Notes under the pieces: model-generated | The model's input: only the letters and a program-made list of their open reading frames with translations | Databases searched by the model: none | What the model was told of the DNA's origin: nothing | In this document: one piece after another, positions 50,138 to 59,512 of the stretch | Layout of the letters: every line of letters begins with the position of its first letter | Numbering within the stretch: position 1 is the stretch's first letter | Program-made: the position numbers and the translations under genes | Source: DAOTTY01 sp964451095 | GTDB taxonomy: Bacteria; Chloroflexota; Anaerolineae; Aggregatilineales; Phototrophicaceae | Assembly: GCA_964451095.1 (NCBI GenBank) | Contig: CAYVGI010000002.1 | Span: 1 to 64,000 of the forward strand | Direction: 5' to 3' | DNA: 64,000 bases

Positions 50138-50932
50138 ATGCCAAAACCCATGAGGCAACCATATACACATTACCTGCGCCTGGTGCTGCTGGTGTGGCTG
50201 GCGGTACTCGTCCTAACCGGGGGCGCAGTCGCGCTGGGGGCACAGCGCCCACCCGCGCCGATGTTCGCGTTCGCACACCTAGACGCGACGGGCACCAATC
50301 GTATGTTCCTGTACGACGTCAACGCCCGTTCCTACCTACCTATCGGGCGGCTAGACCGTATCGAGGTTGTGCGCTGGTTCGAGGACGGCACCGCGATTGC
50401 GGTCAGCGTAGGGCTGGGCGGTCACTGGGCGGTTTACAAGCTGGATGACGGCTGGATTTCGATGAACGATGAACTGTTCTTCATGGGTCGCATTGCGCCG
50501 CATGTGCCACAGGACATACAGATCATTGTGCGGGCGGGCAGTGATGGCAACTGGGACGTGTTCACCGTCAACCCGGCAGATCGCTCCGAAGTGCCGATTT
50601 CGTCGCTGCAAAACCTGCAAGATGCGCCGTCGCTGTACTGGTCTGGCGATGACACACAGTTGGTGGCAGTCACGCGGGCAACGGGCGGGGTGCAGTTCTC
50701 GCACGTTAACCTGCTCACGGAGCAGAGCACACCGTTAGCCGCCTTCCCGGCGGGCAGCGAAATCGAACGCACCTACTTCTCCGCAGATGGGCAGTGGATG
50801 GCGGTGATCATCCGGCAGGGACCCCGGCACCATGAACTGCACATGATCGACATGATGGGCGGGCGTATTTGGGCAGTTAGCCAGTCCGTCAACCGGGAAG
50901 GAGTGGTGGGGTTTGCGCCGCCCCCGCAGTGA
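50138..50932 (+). CDS. Membrane-anchored TolB-like beta-propeller protein
   Basis: 264 residues. One N-terminal membrane helix (LRLVLLVWLAVLVLTGGAVAL), then propeller-type repeats with the pattern seen in TolB/PD40 blades: APMFAFAHLDATGTNRMFLYDV, NWDVFTVNPADRSEV, SLYWSGDDTQLVAVTRATGG, YFSADGQWMAVIIRQ. Only four or five blades fit in the length, so the propeller is incomplete or made with a partner. The start is uncertain (GTG 50102, ATG 50120, 50138 or 50150). Exported side exposure is likely; function unknown. Confidence 0.75.
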   Translation: MPKPMRQPYTHYLRLVLLVWLAVLVLTGGAVALGAQRPPAPMFAFAHLDATGTNRMFLYDVNARSYLPIGRLDRIEVVRWFEDGTAIAVSVGLGGHWAVYKLDDGWISMNDELFFMGRIAPHVPQDIQIIVRAGSDGNWDVFTVNPADRSEVPISSLQNLQDAPSLYWSGDDTQLVAVTRATGGVQFSHVNLLTEQSTPLAAFPAGSEIERTYFSADGQWMAVIIRQGPRHHELHMIDMMGGRIWAVSQSVNREGVVGFAPPPQ

Positions 50933-51088
50933 GTAGCGGAACGGGTAGCAAACGCGGTACAGTTAGCGGCGTTCTAGTGGGTGAACGCTGCAAATTTGCG
51001 CAGCAACTTGGAACCAAAGCACCTGCCCCATTGACCTAGTAATTGATGCGACGCTCACGCAAACGTCAGCAAGAGGAGAAAGACCACA

Positions 51089-51772
51089 ATGAACAAACCT
51101 GCTATCGTGATACTCGTCGGCGTCATGCTGCTGACCCTAGCCGCCTGTGACCTGGGACCTGCCCCAACCCCAACGCCGCTGCCCACCGAAACCGAAACAC
51201 CTACGCCTACGCTATCGCCCACGCCTGCCGCCACCCAAACGCCCATTGTAGTAACGGCAACGCCCTCACCCGGACCGACGGCAGCACCGGCGTCGTCGCG
51301 CAACGATGTTTCGTTCGCCACGCGCACCAACTGCACCGTCAACGCAAGCTGGACGACCACGTACACCGTGCGTGCCGGGGACACGGTTTCTGCCATTGCA
51401 CGGGCGACGAACAGCACCGTCAACGCCATCAGCGACGGTAACTGCCTGGGCAACGCGAACAACATCTTCATTGGGCAAACGCTGCGTGTGCCACGCACAC
51501 CCGTGTTCGGTCCCACGGCAACAACCGAGGTGCCCGCCACAGCAGAAGTCACAGAAGACCCCAGTATGACCGAGGAACCGGGCATGACAGAAGAGCCGGA
51601 GATGACCGAAGAACCGGGCATGACCGAAGAACCGGGCATGGGCACTGAGGAACCGGACATGGGCACCGAGGAACCGGGTAACGGTGGCGCAGGTACCGAG
51701 GAACCCGCGCCCGACCCCGCCACCCAGGAACCTGCACCCGATGCAGACCCTGATGAAACGGAAGAAGCATAG
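51089..51772 (+). CDS. LysM-domain lipoprotein with Thr/Pro linker and repeated acidic tail
   Basis: 227 residues. Signal with lipobox LTLAAC (Cys20), a Thr/Pro-rich linker to about 70, one LysM-type domain (TTYTVRAGDTVSAIARATNSTVNAISDGN, then NNIFIGQTLRVP), and a tail built from the repeat unit MTEEPG (several imperfect copies at about 148-185) followed by Glu/Pro/Ala. LysM binds N-acetylglucosamine polymers such as peptidoglycan. An extra Cys pair (C-T-V-N and N-C-L-G-N) flanks the domain. GAGGAG before ATG 51089. Likely a surface lipoprotein bound to the cell wall. Confidence 0.9.
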   Translation: MNKPAIVILVGVMLLTLAACDLGPAPTPTPLPTETETPTPTLSPTPAATQTPIVVTATPSPGPTAAPASSRNDVSFATRTNCTVNASWTTTYTVRAGDTVSAIARATNSTVNAISDGNCLGNANNIFIGQTLRVPRTPVFGPTATTEVPATAEVTEDPSMTEEPGMTEEPEMTEEPGMTEEPGMGTEEPDMGTEEPGNGGAGTEEPAPDPATQEPAPDADPDETEEA

Positions 51773-51904
51773 CCCCATAAACGCCACCGGGCATAGTCAC
51801 ACCGACTGTGCCCCGTTGATGCCCCGTTGATGATTGATAACTGCGGCGTGTGCCCACATAATGAGGTGGTTTTCAACAAGACTGCGGGGTAGGCACGACC
51901 TATC

Positions 51905-52852
51905 ATGAAACTCGGACTCACACTTGGCGGCGGTGGCGCACGCGGGGGTGCCCACATTGGCGCGATAGCAGAGCTAACCGCGCTGGGCATCCGCCCGACC
52001 CTGATAACGGGCACGAGCATCGGTGGGCTGGTCGGTGCCATGTTTGGCGCGGCGTTCTCCCCGGAGGAAATGGCAGAGAGCCTGCACAGTTTCAAGCCGA
52101 GTGCGCTCTACGCACTGCCCAGCGGGGGGCGCTCGTTCACCTCGGCAGAGCGGGTCGAAGCACTCATCGAAAACCGCCTTGTTAAGCGCTTTCAGCAGCA
52201 GATCGCATCGCGCGGGAGCAAGCGCCCCACCTTTGCAGACCTCAGCCTCCCGCTTGCCCTGTCCACAGCGGATCTGGTAACGCAGCACGAGGTGGTGCTG
52301 GACGAAGGCGACCTGATACGGGCGCTCATCGCTACCATGTCGATCCCCGTGCTGTTCCCGCCCGTGCGCTACGGACCGATGCGGCTAGTGGACGGCGGGC
52401 TGGTGAACAACCTGCCTATCGACGTCGCCCGCTCGCGTGGGGCGATCTTCACCATTGCCATTGACCTGAGCAATTCCGCGCCGTACAACGCTGCGCCCGC
52501 CCCCACAGAGCCGGATACCGTGTTTGATGTGGACTGGGCGCAACTGTTCGACGGTGGGTTAATCGACCGGGCGTTCTACCGGGCAACGCGCCGCCCGCTG
52601 TGGCAGGTGGTCACCGCTGTGACGGACATTGTGAACGCGCAAAACACCAAGCTCAACCTTGCTGTCTCCCCGCCGGATGTGCTCATCCAACCCTATGTGG
52701 ACGACATCGGACTGCTAGACTTCCACATGGTTGACAAGGCGATTGAGGCGGGGCGTTTGGCAGTTCACCGTGCCGCCCCGCAGCTAGAGCAGTTGCTCAC
52801 GCGAATGAAGGCGATGGAAACCGCCGAGACCGAGCTGCTATCCGACGATTAG
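51905..52852 (+). CDS. Patatin-like phospholipase
   Basis: 315 residues. All patatin landmarks are present: oxyanion loop LGGGGARGGAHIG, nucleophile elbow GTSIGGLVGAMFG (G-x-S-x-G), and catalytic Asp in LVDGGLVNNLPIDVARSRGA (D-G-G). The enzyme hydrolyses acyl chains from lipids and belongs to the RssA/NTE-like bacterial group. There is no signal peptide, so it acts on the inner membrane face. GGTAGG is near the start ATG 51905. Convergent with CoaBC, overlapping by 4 bp. Confidence 0.93.
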   Translation: MKLGLTLGGGGARGGAHIGAIAELTALGIRPTLITGTSIGGLVGAMFGAAFSPEEMAESLHSFKPSALYALPSGGRSFTSAERVEALIENRLVKRFQQQIASRGSKRPTFADLSLPLALSTADLVTQHEVVLDEGDLIRALIATMSIPVLFPPVRYGPMRLVDGGLVNNLPIDVARSRGAIFTIAIDLSNSAPYNAAPAPTEPDTVFDVDWAQLFDGGLIDRAFYRATRRPLWQVVTAVTDIVNAQNTKLNLAVSPPDVLIQPYVDDIGLLDFHMVDKAIEAGRLAVHRAAPQLEQLLTRMKAMETAETELLSDD

Positions 52853-54108
52853 ACGGCGTTGGTGCTTGTAGTAAGCAGTGCTGCCACCCGTTCCACAATC
52901 ATTTCGCCCACCTGCGCTTTGCTCAGCACCCCATAGGATTGCGGCTCGCCGCCGCGCACCAGCACAGTCACGCGGTTGGTATCCATGTTAAAGCCTGCGT
53001 CCGGCGCGGTGATGTCGTTCGCCACCAGCATATCCAGCCCCTTGCGCTCCAGCTTGCCCTGGGCGTTTTGCAGCAGGTTTTCGCTCTCCGCCGCGAACCC
53101 CGCCACCACCCTGGGCGACCCGCTCGCGTCGCGGGCGGCGTTCACCGTCAGCAGAATGTCCGGGTTGCGTGCCAGCGGCAGGGACATCTCGGCGTTGCCG
53201 TCTACCTGCTTTTTGATCTTCTGTGCCTCCACTCGCGCCGGGCGGAAGTCTGCCACTGCCGCCGCCATGATGAGCACGTCCACGTTGGCGGCGGTGTCCA
53301 TCACCACATCGCGCATCTGCTCCGCCGTGTCCACTGCCTCCACGCGCACACCGATGGGTTCGGGCAGTCCGTGTGCCGCCGTCACCAGCGTGACCTTGGC
53401 ACCGGCATCGACTGCTGCCTGGGCAATGGCATAACCCTGCTTGCCGCTGCTGTGGTTCGTCAGGTAGCGCACCGGGTCGAGCGGTTCCCGCGTGCCCCCG
53501 GCAGTGACCAGCACCCGCCGCCCCGCTAGCAAACCCGACGCGCCCAGCACCTGCCGGATGTGCCCAATCAGCGTGGGCGTGCCTGGCAGGCGACCTTTGC
53601 CCACCAGCCCGGACGCAAACCGTCCCTCGTCCGGCTCCACCAAGTGAGCACCACGCCCCGTGAGCGTGCGCAGGTTCGCCTGCACTGCCGGGTGCGCGTA
53701 CATGCTGCCGTCCATAGCCGGGGCGAGTAGCAGCGGGCAGCGGGCGGCAACGGCGGTCACGGTCAGCAGGTCGTCGGCAAAGCCGTTGGCGAGCTTTGCC
53801 AGTGTGTTTGCCGTCGCGGGCGCCACGACGATCAGGTCGGCGCCTTCTGCCAGGCCCACGTGGGCAATGTGCGTGGGCAGCGCCCCGGCAGCTTCCGTGC
53901 GCCACATGCTGGTGTACACTGCACGTCCCGTCACTGCCTGGAACGTGAGCGGTGTGACGAACTGTTGGGCGGCGTCCGTCATGATGACATCGACCTGTGC
54001 GCCTGCCTGTGTGAGCTTACTAGCGAGGTCGATTGCTTTGTACACGGCGATGCTGCCCGTCGCGCCCAGCACAATGCGCTTGCCGTCTAAGAGGGTGATT
54101 TTATTCAT
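52849..54108 (-). CDS. coaBC: Bifunctional phosphopantothenoylcysteine synthetase/decarboxylase CoaBC
   Basis: 419 residues: an N-terminal flavin-dependent decarboxylase (CoaC, 1-190) with GATGSIAVYKAIDLASKLTQAG, THIAHVGLAEGADLIVVAPATANTLAKLANG and APAMDGSMY, and a C-terminal ligase (CoaB) with VLVTAGGTREPLDPVRYLTNHSSGKQGYAIAQ, AAAVADFRPARVEAQKIKK and FAAESENLLQNAQGKLERKGLDMLVANDI. It converts phosphopantothenate plus cysteine to phosphopantetheine in CoA synthesis. The decarboxylase motif PAMN reads PAMD here, a variant I believe occurs in some relatives. No dfp partners nearby. Confidence 0.95.
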   Translation of the reverse strand: MNKITLLDGKRIVLGATGSIAVYKAIDLASKLTQAGAQVDVIMTDAAQQFVTPLTFQAVTGRAVYTSMWRTEAAGALPTHIAHVGLAEGADLIVVAPATANTLAKLANGFADDLLTVTAVAARCPLLLAPAMDGSMYAHPAVQANLRTLTGRGAHLVEPDEGRFASGLVGKGRLPGTPTLIGHIRQVLGASGLLAGRRVLVTAGGTREPLDPVRYLTNHSSGKQGYAIAQAAVDAGAKVTLVTAAHGLPEPIGVRVEAVDTAEQMRDVVMDTAANVDVLIMAAAVADFRPARVEAQKIKKQVDGNAEMSLPLARNPDILLTVNAARDASGSPRVVAGFAAESENLLQNAQGKLERKGLDMLVANDITAPDAGFNMDTNRVTVLVRGGEPQSYGVLSKAQVGEMIVERVAALLTTSTNAV

Positions 54109-54259
54109 AATGGGGTGCGCCCGTAGCGATTGAGTAGAGTATGGGAGATTATAACCCGCAGTACAATTCTTAACAGAGTTCCGTTATCGTGATGGGGGTG
54201 CTTGCAGTGCCCCCTCTCTTTTGTCCACTTTGTCCACAGCACACGCCGGAGCCTTCCCC

Positions 54260-55111
54260 ATGCCATCTAATCCCAAAGCCCTAATGGACTTGCACACCCT
54301 CCAACCTAAAAAGAGCCTGGGGCAGAACTTCCTGCACGACCCAAACACACTGCAAAAGATCGCCACGACCGCCGATTTACAACCCGGTGACCTCGTGCTG
54401 GAAATCGGTCCGGGTACGGGGGCGCTCACGCAAACGCTGGCGCTTAACCACCCGGACGCGACCATCGTTGCTGTGGAGCTTGACCAGCGCTTGCGCCCCA
54501 TCCTGGAGCGTGAAATCGGCGATGCGCCCAACGTGCGTGTGATCTACGATGACATCCTCAAGCTGGACATCAGTGCACTGGTAGACGGAACCCCGTTCAT
54601 GGTGGTGGCGAACGTGCCCTACTACATTAGCACCGCCATCCTCAAGCATCTGCTGCAAGGCACAACGCCGCGTCCGTCTCGTGTGGTGATGACCGTGCAA
54701 TACGAACTGGCGGAGCGCGTGTGCGCTGCCCCCGGCGACATGAGCTTGCTGGCGGTGAGTGTGCAGTACTACGGGCAGCCCCATCTCGTCACCAAGCTGA
54801 GCAATGGGGTGTTTTGGCCCCGCCCGGACGTGGACAGCGCGGTGCTGCGCATCGACACGTACCCGGAGCCGATGGTGGACGTGCCAGACGATAAGCTGTT
54901 CTTCCGTGTGGTGAAGGCGGGCTTCTCTCAAAAGCGTAAGCAGCTCAAAAACGCCATCAGTGGCGGGCTACAGATCAAATCTAAGATTGCGCGGGCACTG
55001 CTGGAAGAAGCGAATATTGACCCCACCCGCCGCGCGGAAACGCTCATGCTGGAGGAGTGGGGCGAGCTTACGCTGGTATATGCCGATCACATCGGCGCAC
55101 TGAGTGTGTGA
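54260..55111 (+). CDS. rsmA: 16S rRNA dimethyladenosine transferase RsmA (KsgA)
   Basis: 283 residues. PKKSLGQNFLHDPNTLQKI, VLEIGPGTGALTQTLA (motif I), VAVELDQRL, DDILKLD, VVANVPYYISTAIL (the N-L/V-P-Y catalytic motif), VMTVQYELAERVCA and VFWPRPDVDSAVLRI appear in the standard RsmA order. It dimethylates two adjacent adenines in helix 45 of 16S rRNA during small-subunit maturation. ATG 54260 has GGAG 9-10 bases upstream; the frame is open from 54221 but that part is not conserved. Single gene divergent from CoaBC. Confidence 0.96.
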   Translation: MPSNPKALMDLHTLQPKKSLGQNFLHDPNTLQKIATTADLQPGDLVLEIGPGTGALTQTLALNHPDATIVAVELDQRLRPILEREIGDAPNVRVIYDDILKLDISALVDGTPFMVVANVPYYISTAILKHLLQGTTPRPSRVVMTVQYELAERVCAAPGDMSLLAVSVQYYGQPHLVTKLSNGVFWPRPDVDSAVLRIDTYPEPMVDVPDDKLFFRVVKAGFSQKRKQLKNAISGGLQIKSKIARALLEEANIDPTRRAETLMLEEWGELTLVYADHIGALSV

Positions 55112-55156
55112 GCGTAACCCTATGGGGCGTAGTATAGCTCCCCGCTCGGTGTGCCC

Positions 55157-55564
55157 CTAGTCATGGGGTTGCAGCGAGCGGGCGACCAACCCCAACCCCG
55201 CTGCCAACATGCCCAACATAAAGATCGTGTTGAACAGGCTCGTCGGGCGGAACTGAATCACGAGGCTGGAGATCACGCCGATGACGATTATCACCGACCC
55301 GGCAATCGTCAGGAACCAACCCACCAGGCTACGCCCGTTGAAGAACAACATGCCAATGCCGATGAGCAGCGGCAGCAAAGACAACCCGAAGCTGTCCACC
55401 TGCGGTCCGCCGAACGGCACCTGGAACCCAAAGCCCTGGGTGCGCACAATCACCTGATTTAGAAACAGGTAGCCGCCCGCGACCACCAACATCACGCCCG
55501 CAAAAAACTCGCCGATGCCACCGGACGTACCACCTGCCCCGCGTTTGGTCTTGTCACCGTCCAT
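55157..55564 (-). CDS. Small four-helix membrane protein
   Basis: 135 residues: a Gly-rich N-terminus, then four hydrophobic helices (FFAGVMLVVAGGYLFL, SLLPLLIGIGMLFF, LVGWFLTIAGSVIIVIGVISSLV, IFMLGMLAAGLGLVA) separated by short loops. It contains a 'GFQVPFGGPQVDSFGLSLLP' loop. I do not recognise the family; such short proteins often follow phage-shock or two-component genes, but neither is near. GGGAG precedes ATG 55564. Confidence 0.75.
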   Translation of the reverse strand: MDGDKTKRGAGGTSGGIGEFFAGVMLVVAGGYLFLNQVIVRTQGFGFQVPFGGPQVDSFGLSLLPLLIGIGMLFFNGRSLVGWFLTIAGSVIIVIGVISSLVIQFRPTSLFNTIFMLGMLAAGLGLVARSLQPHD

Positions 55565-55652
55565 TGCCTGCTCCCTGCTTTCAATCGGTTGCGTTTGTGC
55601 ACATCTGCATTATAGGCACATCGCGGGGCTGGCACCACAAAAACCGCGTCCG

Positions 55653-56633
55653 TTATTCGTGCCCGCTCACCCCTTGCGTCTTGTAGGGCGCTTCCAGCCG
55701 GGCGATCATCTCGTCGCTGAGTTCGATGTCCACCGCCGCGATTGCCTCCTCAAGCTGGTACATCTTGCTAGCCCCCACAATCGGCGCGGTGACGGCGGGT
55801 TTGTGCAGCAGCCATGCCAGCGCGACCTGTGCGGGCTTCACGCCCAGTTCGCCCGCTATTTCCTTCACCACATCCACCACATCGAAGTTGTCTATGCCGC
55901 CGTAGAAGCGATCTCCTACTGTGTCTGTCTTCGCACGCAGCGTTTTGCGCTCGTCGTCGCGGGTGCGGTTGCCCGCCAGGATGCCGCGTGCCAGCGGCGA
56001 CCACGGAATCAGCCCCACGCCCATGTCCAGGCACAGCGGGTTCATCTCGCGCTCTTCCTCGCGGTACATCAGGTTGTAGTGATTTTGCATACTCACAAAG
56101 CGCGTCCAACCGTGGCGATCTGCGGTGTGCTGTGCCTTGCTGAACTGCCACGCCCACATGCTGCTGGCACCGATGTAACGCGCTTTGCCCGCCTTGACAA
56201 CATCGTGCAGCGCTTCCATCGTCTCCTCGATGGGCGTGTTGTAGTCCCAGCGGTGGATTTGATACAGGTCAACGTAGTCGGTGTTCAGGTTCTTGAGCGA
56301 CTTGTCAATCGCGTCCATGATGTGCTTGCGGCTTAGCCCGCTGGCGTTCGGTTTGTCGCTGTGCGGGAAGAACACCTTGGTGGCGATTACCACCTCATCA
56401 CGCGGGGCGCACTCCGCCAGCACCTTACCGGTGATCTGTTCGCTCACGCCGAGGGAGTACATATCGGCTGTGTCGAAGAAGTTGATGCCGCCCTCAACTG
56501 CCTTGTGGATAAACGGGCGTGCCTCGTCTTCGTCCAGGATCCACTCGCGCCACTGCTTGCTGCCGTAGGTCATCATGCCCAGGCACACCCGCGAGACTTC
56601 TAGCCCGGTGCTGCCCAACCGTGTCGTTTTCAT
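55653..56633 (-). CDS. Aldo/keto reductase
   Basis: 326 residues. TIM-barrel AKR with the catalytic tetrad visible: FFDTADMYSLGVSEQI (Asp, Tyr), VVIATKVFFP (Lys), VDLYQIHRWD (His), and NADPH-binding segments GLIPWSPLARGILAGN and KPAVTAPIVGASKMYQLEEAIAAVDIELSDE. It is most like the YajO/YghZ-type general reductases that act on aldehydes and ketones. ATG 56633 has GGAG 7 bases upstream; GTG/ATG at 56645 only adds four residues. Single gene. Confidence 0.95.
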   Translation of the reverse strand: MKTTRLGSTGLEVSRVCLGMMTYGSKQWREWILDEDEARPFIHKAVEGGINFFDTADMYSLGVSEQITGKVLAECAPRDEVVIATKVFFPHSDKPNASGLSRKHIMDAIDKSLKNLNTDYVDLYQIHRWDYNTPIEETMEALHDVVKAGKARYIGASSMWAWQFSKAQHTADRHGWTRFVSMQNHYNLMYREEEREMNPLCLDMGVGLIPWSPLARGILAGNRTRDDERKTLRAKTDTVGDRFYGGIDNFDVVDVVKEIAGELGVKPAQVALAWLLHKPAVTAPIVGASKMYQLEEAIAAVDIELSDEMIARLEAPYKTQGVSGHE

Positions 56634-56697
56634 GGTTTGCTCCATCCCTTGTTGATGCCATTCACGCTATCAACTTACCGCGTGTGGTGGGGTTTTG

Positions 56698-57330
56698 CTA
56701 GCACCGGGACTTTAAGGTTACATTGCGCCAGATGGGTTCTCGGTTGTCGTCCGCTGTGTTGAGCGCTAGCAGCCGGGCAGCAGTGGTCTCCGGGATTTCC
56801 TGAATAGCAAAGAATTGATAACGCTGTCCATCAAGGGTGACGTTGAGGGTGGTCAGCTTGCCTGTGCGGTTGCCAAGCGCCAGTTGAACTGTGGTGTTTT
56901 GGGCGGAGAAGGGAAAGCCCAAGGTAGCTTGCTGCATGAAATATCTGCTTACAATCGCGGGTGGGCGAAATAGCAAGTACAACACGCTCAGGTTCAAAAC
57001 AAGCGGCAGCAATCCCAGGTTTATCTGGCGTGATACATCCTGTGACACCGCCAACACACCCATCAGCCCAAGTAAGTACCCCCACCTGATTGCTGTGCTT
57101 TTGTGTTCGGCGTATACCATGCGGTTGGGTGTGATCACCAACCCCCCGCGAGAGGTGTTCAAGCTTGCTTTTGGGAAGGTGAAGTCTGGTCTGGGAGTTG
57201 TATACCGGACAACCGCGTCATCGAAGATGATTTCCTCATCGGGATAATCATGGTCTACCTGCTTGACCAGTTGACGCACTCCGTACTCTTTGCGCACCTG
57301 CGGACTCAGCCATGCCCGGAACTTTTCCAT
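56698..57330 (-). CDS. Membrane protein of unknown family whose N-terminus is duplicated at 59832-59912
   Basis: 210 residues. A basic, probably cytoplasmic head (EKFRAWLSPQVRKEYGVRQLVKQVDHDYPDEE), a segment RGGLVITPNRMVYAEHKST, two hydrophobic stretches (about 82-124), then a polar C-terminal region ending in Cys. No known family recognised. The first 27 codons recur (six mismatches in 81 bp) at 59832-59912, where the copy is cut off and joined to an htpX fragment. The gene borders the GGCC-rich island on its left. The start ATG 57330 lacks a strong ribosome site. Confidence 0.7.
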   Translation of the reverse strand: MEKFRAWLSPQVRKEYGVRQLVKQVDHDYPDEEIIFDDAVVRYTTPRPDFTFPKASLNTSRGGLVITPNRMVYAEHKSTAIRWGYLLGLMGVLAVSQDVSRQINLGLLPLVLNLSVLYLLFRPPAIVSRYFMQQATLGFPFSAQNTTVQLALGNRTGKLTTLNVTLDGQRYQFFAIQEIPETTAARLLALNTADDNREPIWRNVTLKSRC

Positions 57331-57459
57331 ATGATCTCCCGTGATCGTGACCTGATGGCTTCATCATACCATGAAGTGAACCTTGTGACCTTGCGCTTCA
57401 CCTTTGGTACGGTAGCGTTAACTTTGTCTATTGTCCATCAACCGTACGGGAACCACTCC

Positions 57460-59481
57460 ATGTCCAGACGCTTCTTAATCGTCATCTTCGGAACCGCCAT
57501 CATGACGGCGACCTACTATGTTTGGCACAAGCCGCTAACCGCGCCCGCACTGCTGGTGCTGGGCGGTGCCCTGCTGGATTTGCTGGCGGCGGCGCTGCTG
57601 TTCACGGCGGCGGGCGGGGTGGGGCGCAGGCTGCTGGTGTTCGCGCCCACGGAGGCGCTCTCGCGTGCGGAGCGGGTGGGCCTGGAGGGCATGATAGGGT
57701 TTGGGGTGCTGGCGTGGCTGGGCCTGGCCGTCGCCTGGGCGGGTAGCTTTACACAAAGCACACTGTGGGCGGTGTTGGTCGTGGCGATTTTGGGCACAGC
57801 GGTCTGCACGCGGAGCTACCTGCGAGACCTGCGCACGCTGGCGCGCGCCATCCGGGTGGGCGAGGGGGCATGGGCACGCCTGCTGGCGGGGCTGGTGTTG
57901 TTCTGGCTGGGTACGGCCCTGCTGCTGGCGTTGATGCCGCCCACCGCCTGGGACAGCCTGATGTACCACATGTTGATTCCGCAGCGCGTGCTGGCTGCCG
58001 GGCAGCTAACCCCCTACCCCGATAACCACTACCTGGGCTTCCCGCAGACGGCGGAAATCCTGTTTGCGTGGGCAAATGGGCTTACCGGCCGCGATAGCGC
58101 CGCTGCGCTGGTGCACTACGGGGCCGGGCTGCTGGGGCTGGTTAGCGTAGCGGGCACGGTGCACCGCCACACCGACGACACTGCCGCGCCCTGGTTTGCG
58201 GCGGCGTTGCTGCTGGGCGGCAGCAGCTTCTGGTTGGGGTTCACGCGGGAATACGTGGATATGGCGGTGTTCGCGCTGAGTGCGGCGGCGCTGGCGGCGC
58301 TGCTGGCCTGGCGCGATAAGCCCGAGCGGGCCTGGATTGTGGTGCTGGGCCTGCTGGCAGGGGTAGCCGTGGGCGTAAAGTACACCGCCGGGCTGCTCGC
58401 CGTGGCGTTGGGCGTGGCCGTGGCAGCAGCGCAGCCGCGCAGAGTTTTGCAAAACGGCGTGCTGCTGGCGGGTATGGCGCTGCTGGCGTACCTGCCGTGG
58501 GGGCTGCGCGGGCTGGTGCAGTATGGCAACCCGTTTTACCCGTTCTTCTTTGGTGGGCTGGCCTGGGACGCAACGCGCAGCGCGGGCTTTAGCGCGGCAG
58601 GAGATGGACTGCTTGCACAGGGGGTGGGCGGTGTGTTCCGGCTGCTGCTGCTGCCGTTTGTCGCCACGGCTGCCGGCACAGAGGGCGGGCTGCGCTACTC
58701 GTTCGACGCTGGCCTGTGGCTGATGCCGCTGGCCGTGCTCGCCTGGCTGGGCTGGGATCGGTTGACGGTGACCGAGCGCACGCTCACGCGCACGGCGACG
58801 CTGCTGCTGGCGCCTATGCTGCTGATGTGGGCCGGTGCGGCAGCGCTTAGCGGCATCGGCGCGCAAACCCGCCTGGTGATACCCGTTTTCCCGGCGTTTG
58901 CGGCGCTGGGCGCGCTGGGCTTCGCGGCGTTGGCGCGATGGGGCAAGCGCCCCATTAACCTGCACATGATCCTCCAGGCGGTAGTGGCGTTCACGCTGGT
59001 GTTTGGGGCATTGGGCACCCTTCGCGCAATGGTAAGCGCGAATCCGCTGGCGCTGGTGCTGGCTGTGGACGGTGACCCGCGCGCGGCATACCTGGAGCGC
59101 ACGCTGGGCGTGCACTATACAGCGCTGCAACAGCTAGACGACGTGCTTCCGCTGGGGTCGCGCGTGCTTTTCGCTTTCGAGCCGCGCGCCTACTACTGCC
59201 CGCCGGGCATCGCCTGCGACCCGGATGCGCTGACGGATCACTGGCTGCACCTGCTGGTGGCCGGGGGGCAAACGCCAGACGAGATTATGGCGCAGTGGCA
59301 GCAGGATGCCGACGCGGTGCTGCTGTTCCGATTTGCGTACGACACGTTCTTCCTGGTCGATGAAAGCATTGGAAACAAGGCGGAAAATGCGCTGTTCCTG
59401 CCCGCGCTAGACGCACACGCCCGCCTGCTTTGGCAGGACGAAGCGGGCGTGTATCAGGTGTGGGTGTGGGATGAAGAATGA
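57460..59481 (+). CDS. Polytopic membrane protein, glycosyltransferase-like, inside the foreign island
   Basis: 673 residues with about twelve membrane spans. The first loops contain PPTAWDSLMYHMLIPQRVL and HYLGFPQTAEILFAWANGL, a pattern (D-S-L-x-Y-H) found in uncharacterised GT-C-like transferases; the second half has REYVDMAVF, VGVKYTAGLL, NPFYPFFFGG and a C-terminal soluble end (LGSRVLFAFEPRAYYCPPGIACD). Substrate unknown. ATG 57460 follows GGGAA; the frame is open from 57103 but overlaps the opposite gene. Codons such as GGCC-containing Leu-Ala/Gly-Leu pairs are common here and avoided elsewhere. Confidence 0.78.
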   Translation: MSRRFLIVIFGTAIMTATYYVWHKPLTAPALLVLGGALLDLLAAALLFTAAGGVGRRLLVFAPTEALSRAERVGLEGMIGFGVLAWLGLAVAWAGSFTQSTLWAVLVVAILGTAVCTRSYLRDLRTLARAIRVGEGAWARLLAGLVLFWLGTALLLALMPPTAWDSLMYHMLIPQRVLAAGQLTPYPDNHYLGFPQTAEILFAWANGLTGRDSAAALVHYGAGLLGLVSVAGTVHRHTDDTAAPWFAAALLLGGSSFWLGFTREYVDMAVFALSAAALAALLAWRDKPERAWIVVLGLLAGVAVGVKYTAGLLAVALGVAVAAAQPRRVLQNGVLLAGMALLAYLPWGLRGLVQYGNPFYPFFFGGLAWDATRSAGFSAAGDGLLAQGVGGVFRLLLLPFVATAAGTEGGLRYSFDAGLWLMPLAVLAWLGWDRLTVTERTLTRTATLLLAPMLLMWAGAAALSGIGAQTRLVIPVFPAFAALGALGFAALARWGKRPINLHMILQAVVAFTLVFGALGTLRAMVSANPLALVLAVDGDPRAAYLERTLGVHYTALQQLDDVLPLGSRVLFAFEPRAYYCPPGIACDPDALTDHWLHLLVAGGQTPDEIMAQWQQDADAVLLFRFAYDTFFLVDESIGNKAENALFLPALDAHARLLWQDEAGVYQVWVWDEE

Positions 59482-59512
59482 GTGTGTAGGCTGTGTGCCC
59501 GGCCACAAACAA

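Noticed and set aside
55121..55156. tRNA-like GGGGCGTAGTATAGCTCCCC segment
   Set aside because: Does not fold into a cloverleaf and has no T-arm; more likely a decayed palindromic repeat.
58006..59130. 374-codon minus-strand frame inside the island
   Set aside because: Shadow of the membrane protein gene; Gln/Arg/His-rich, no ribosome site.
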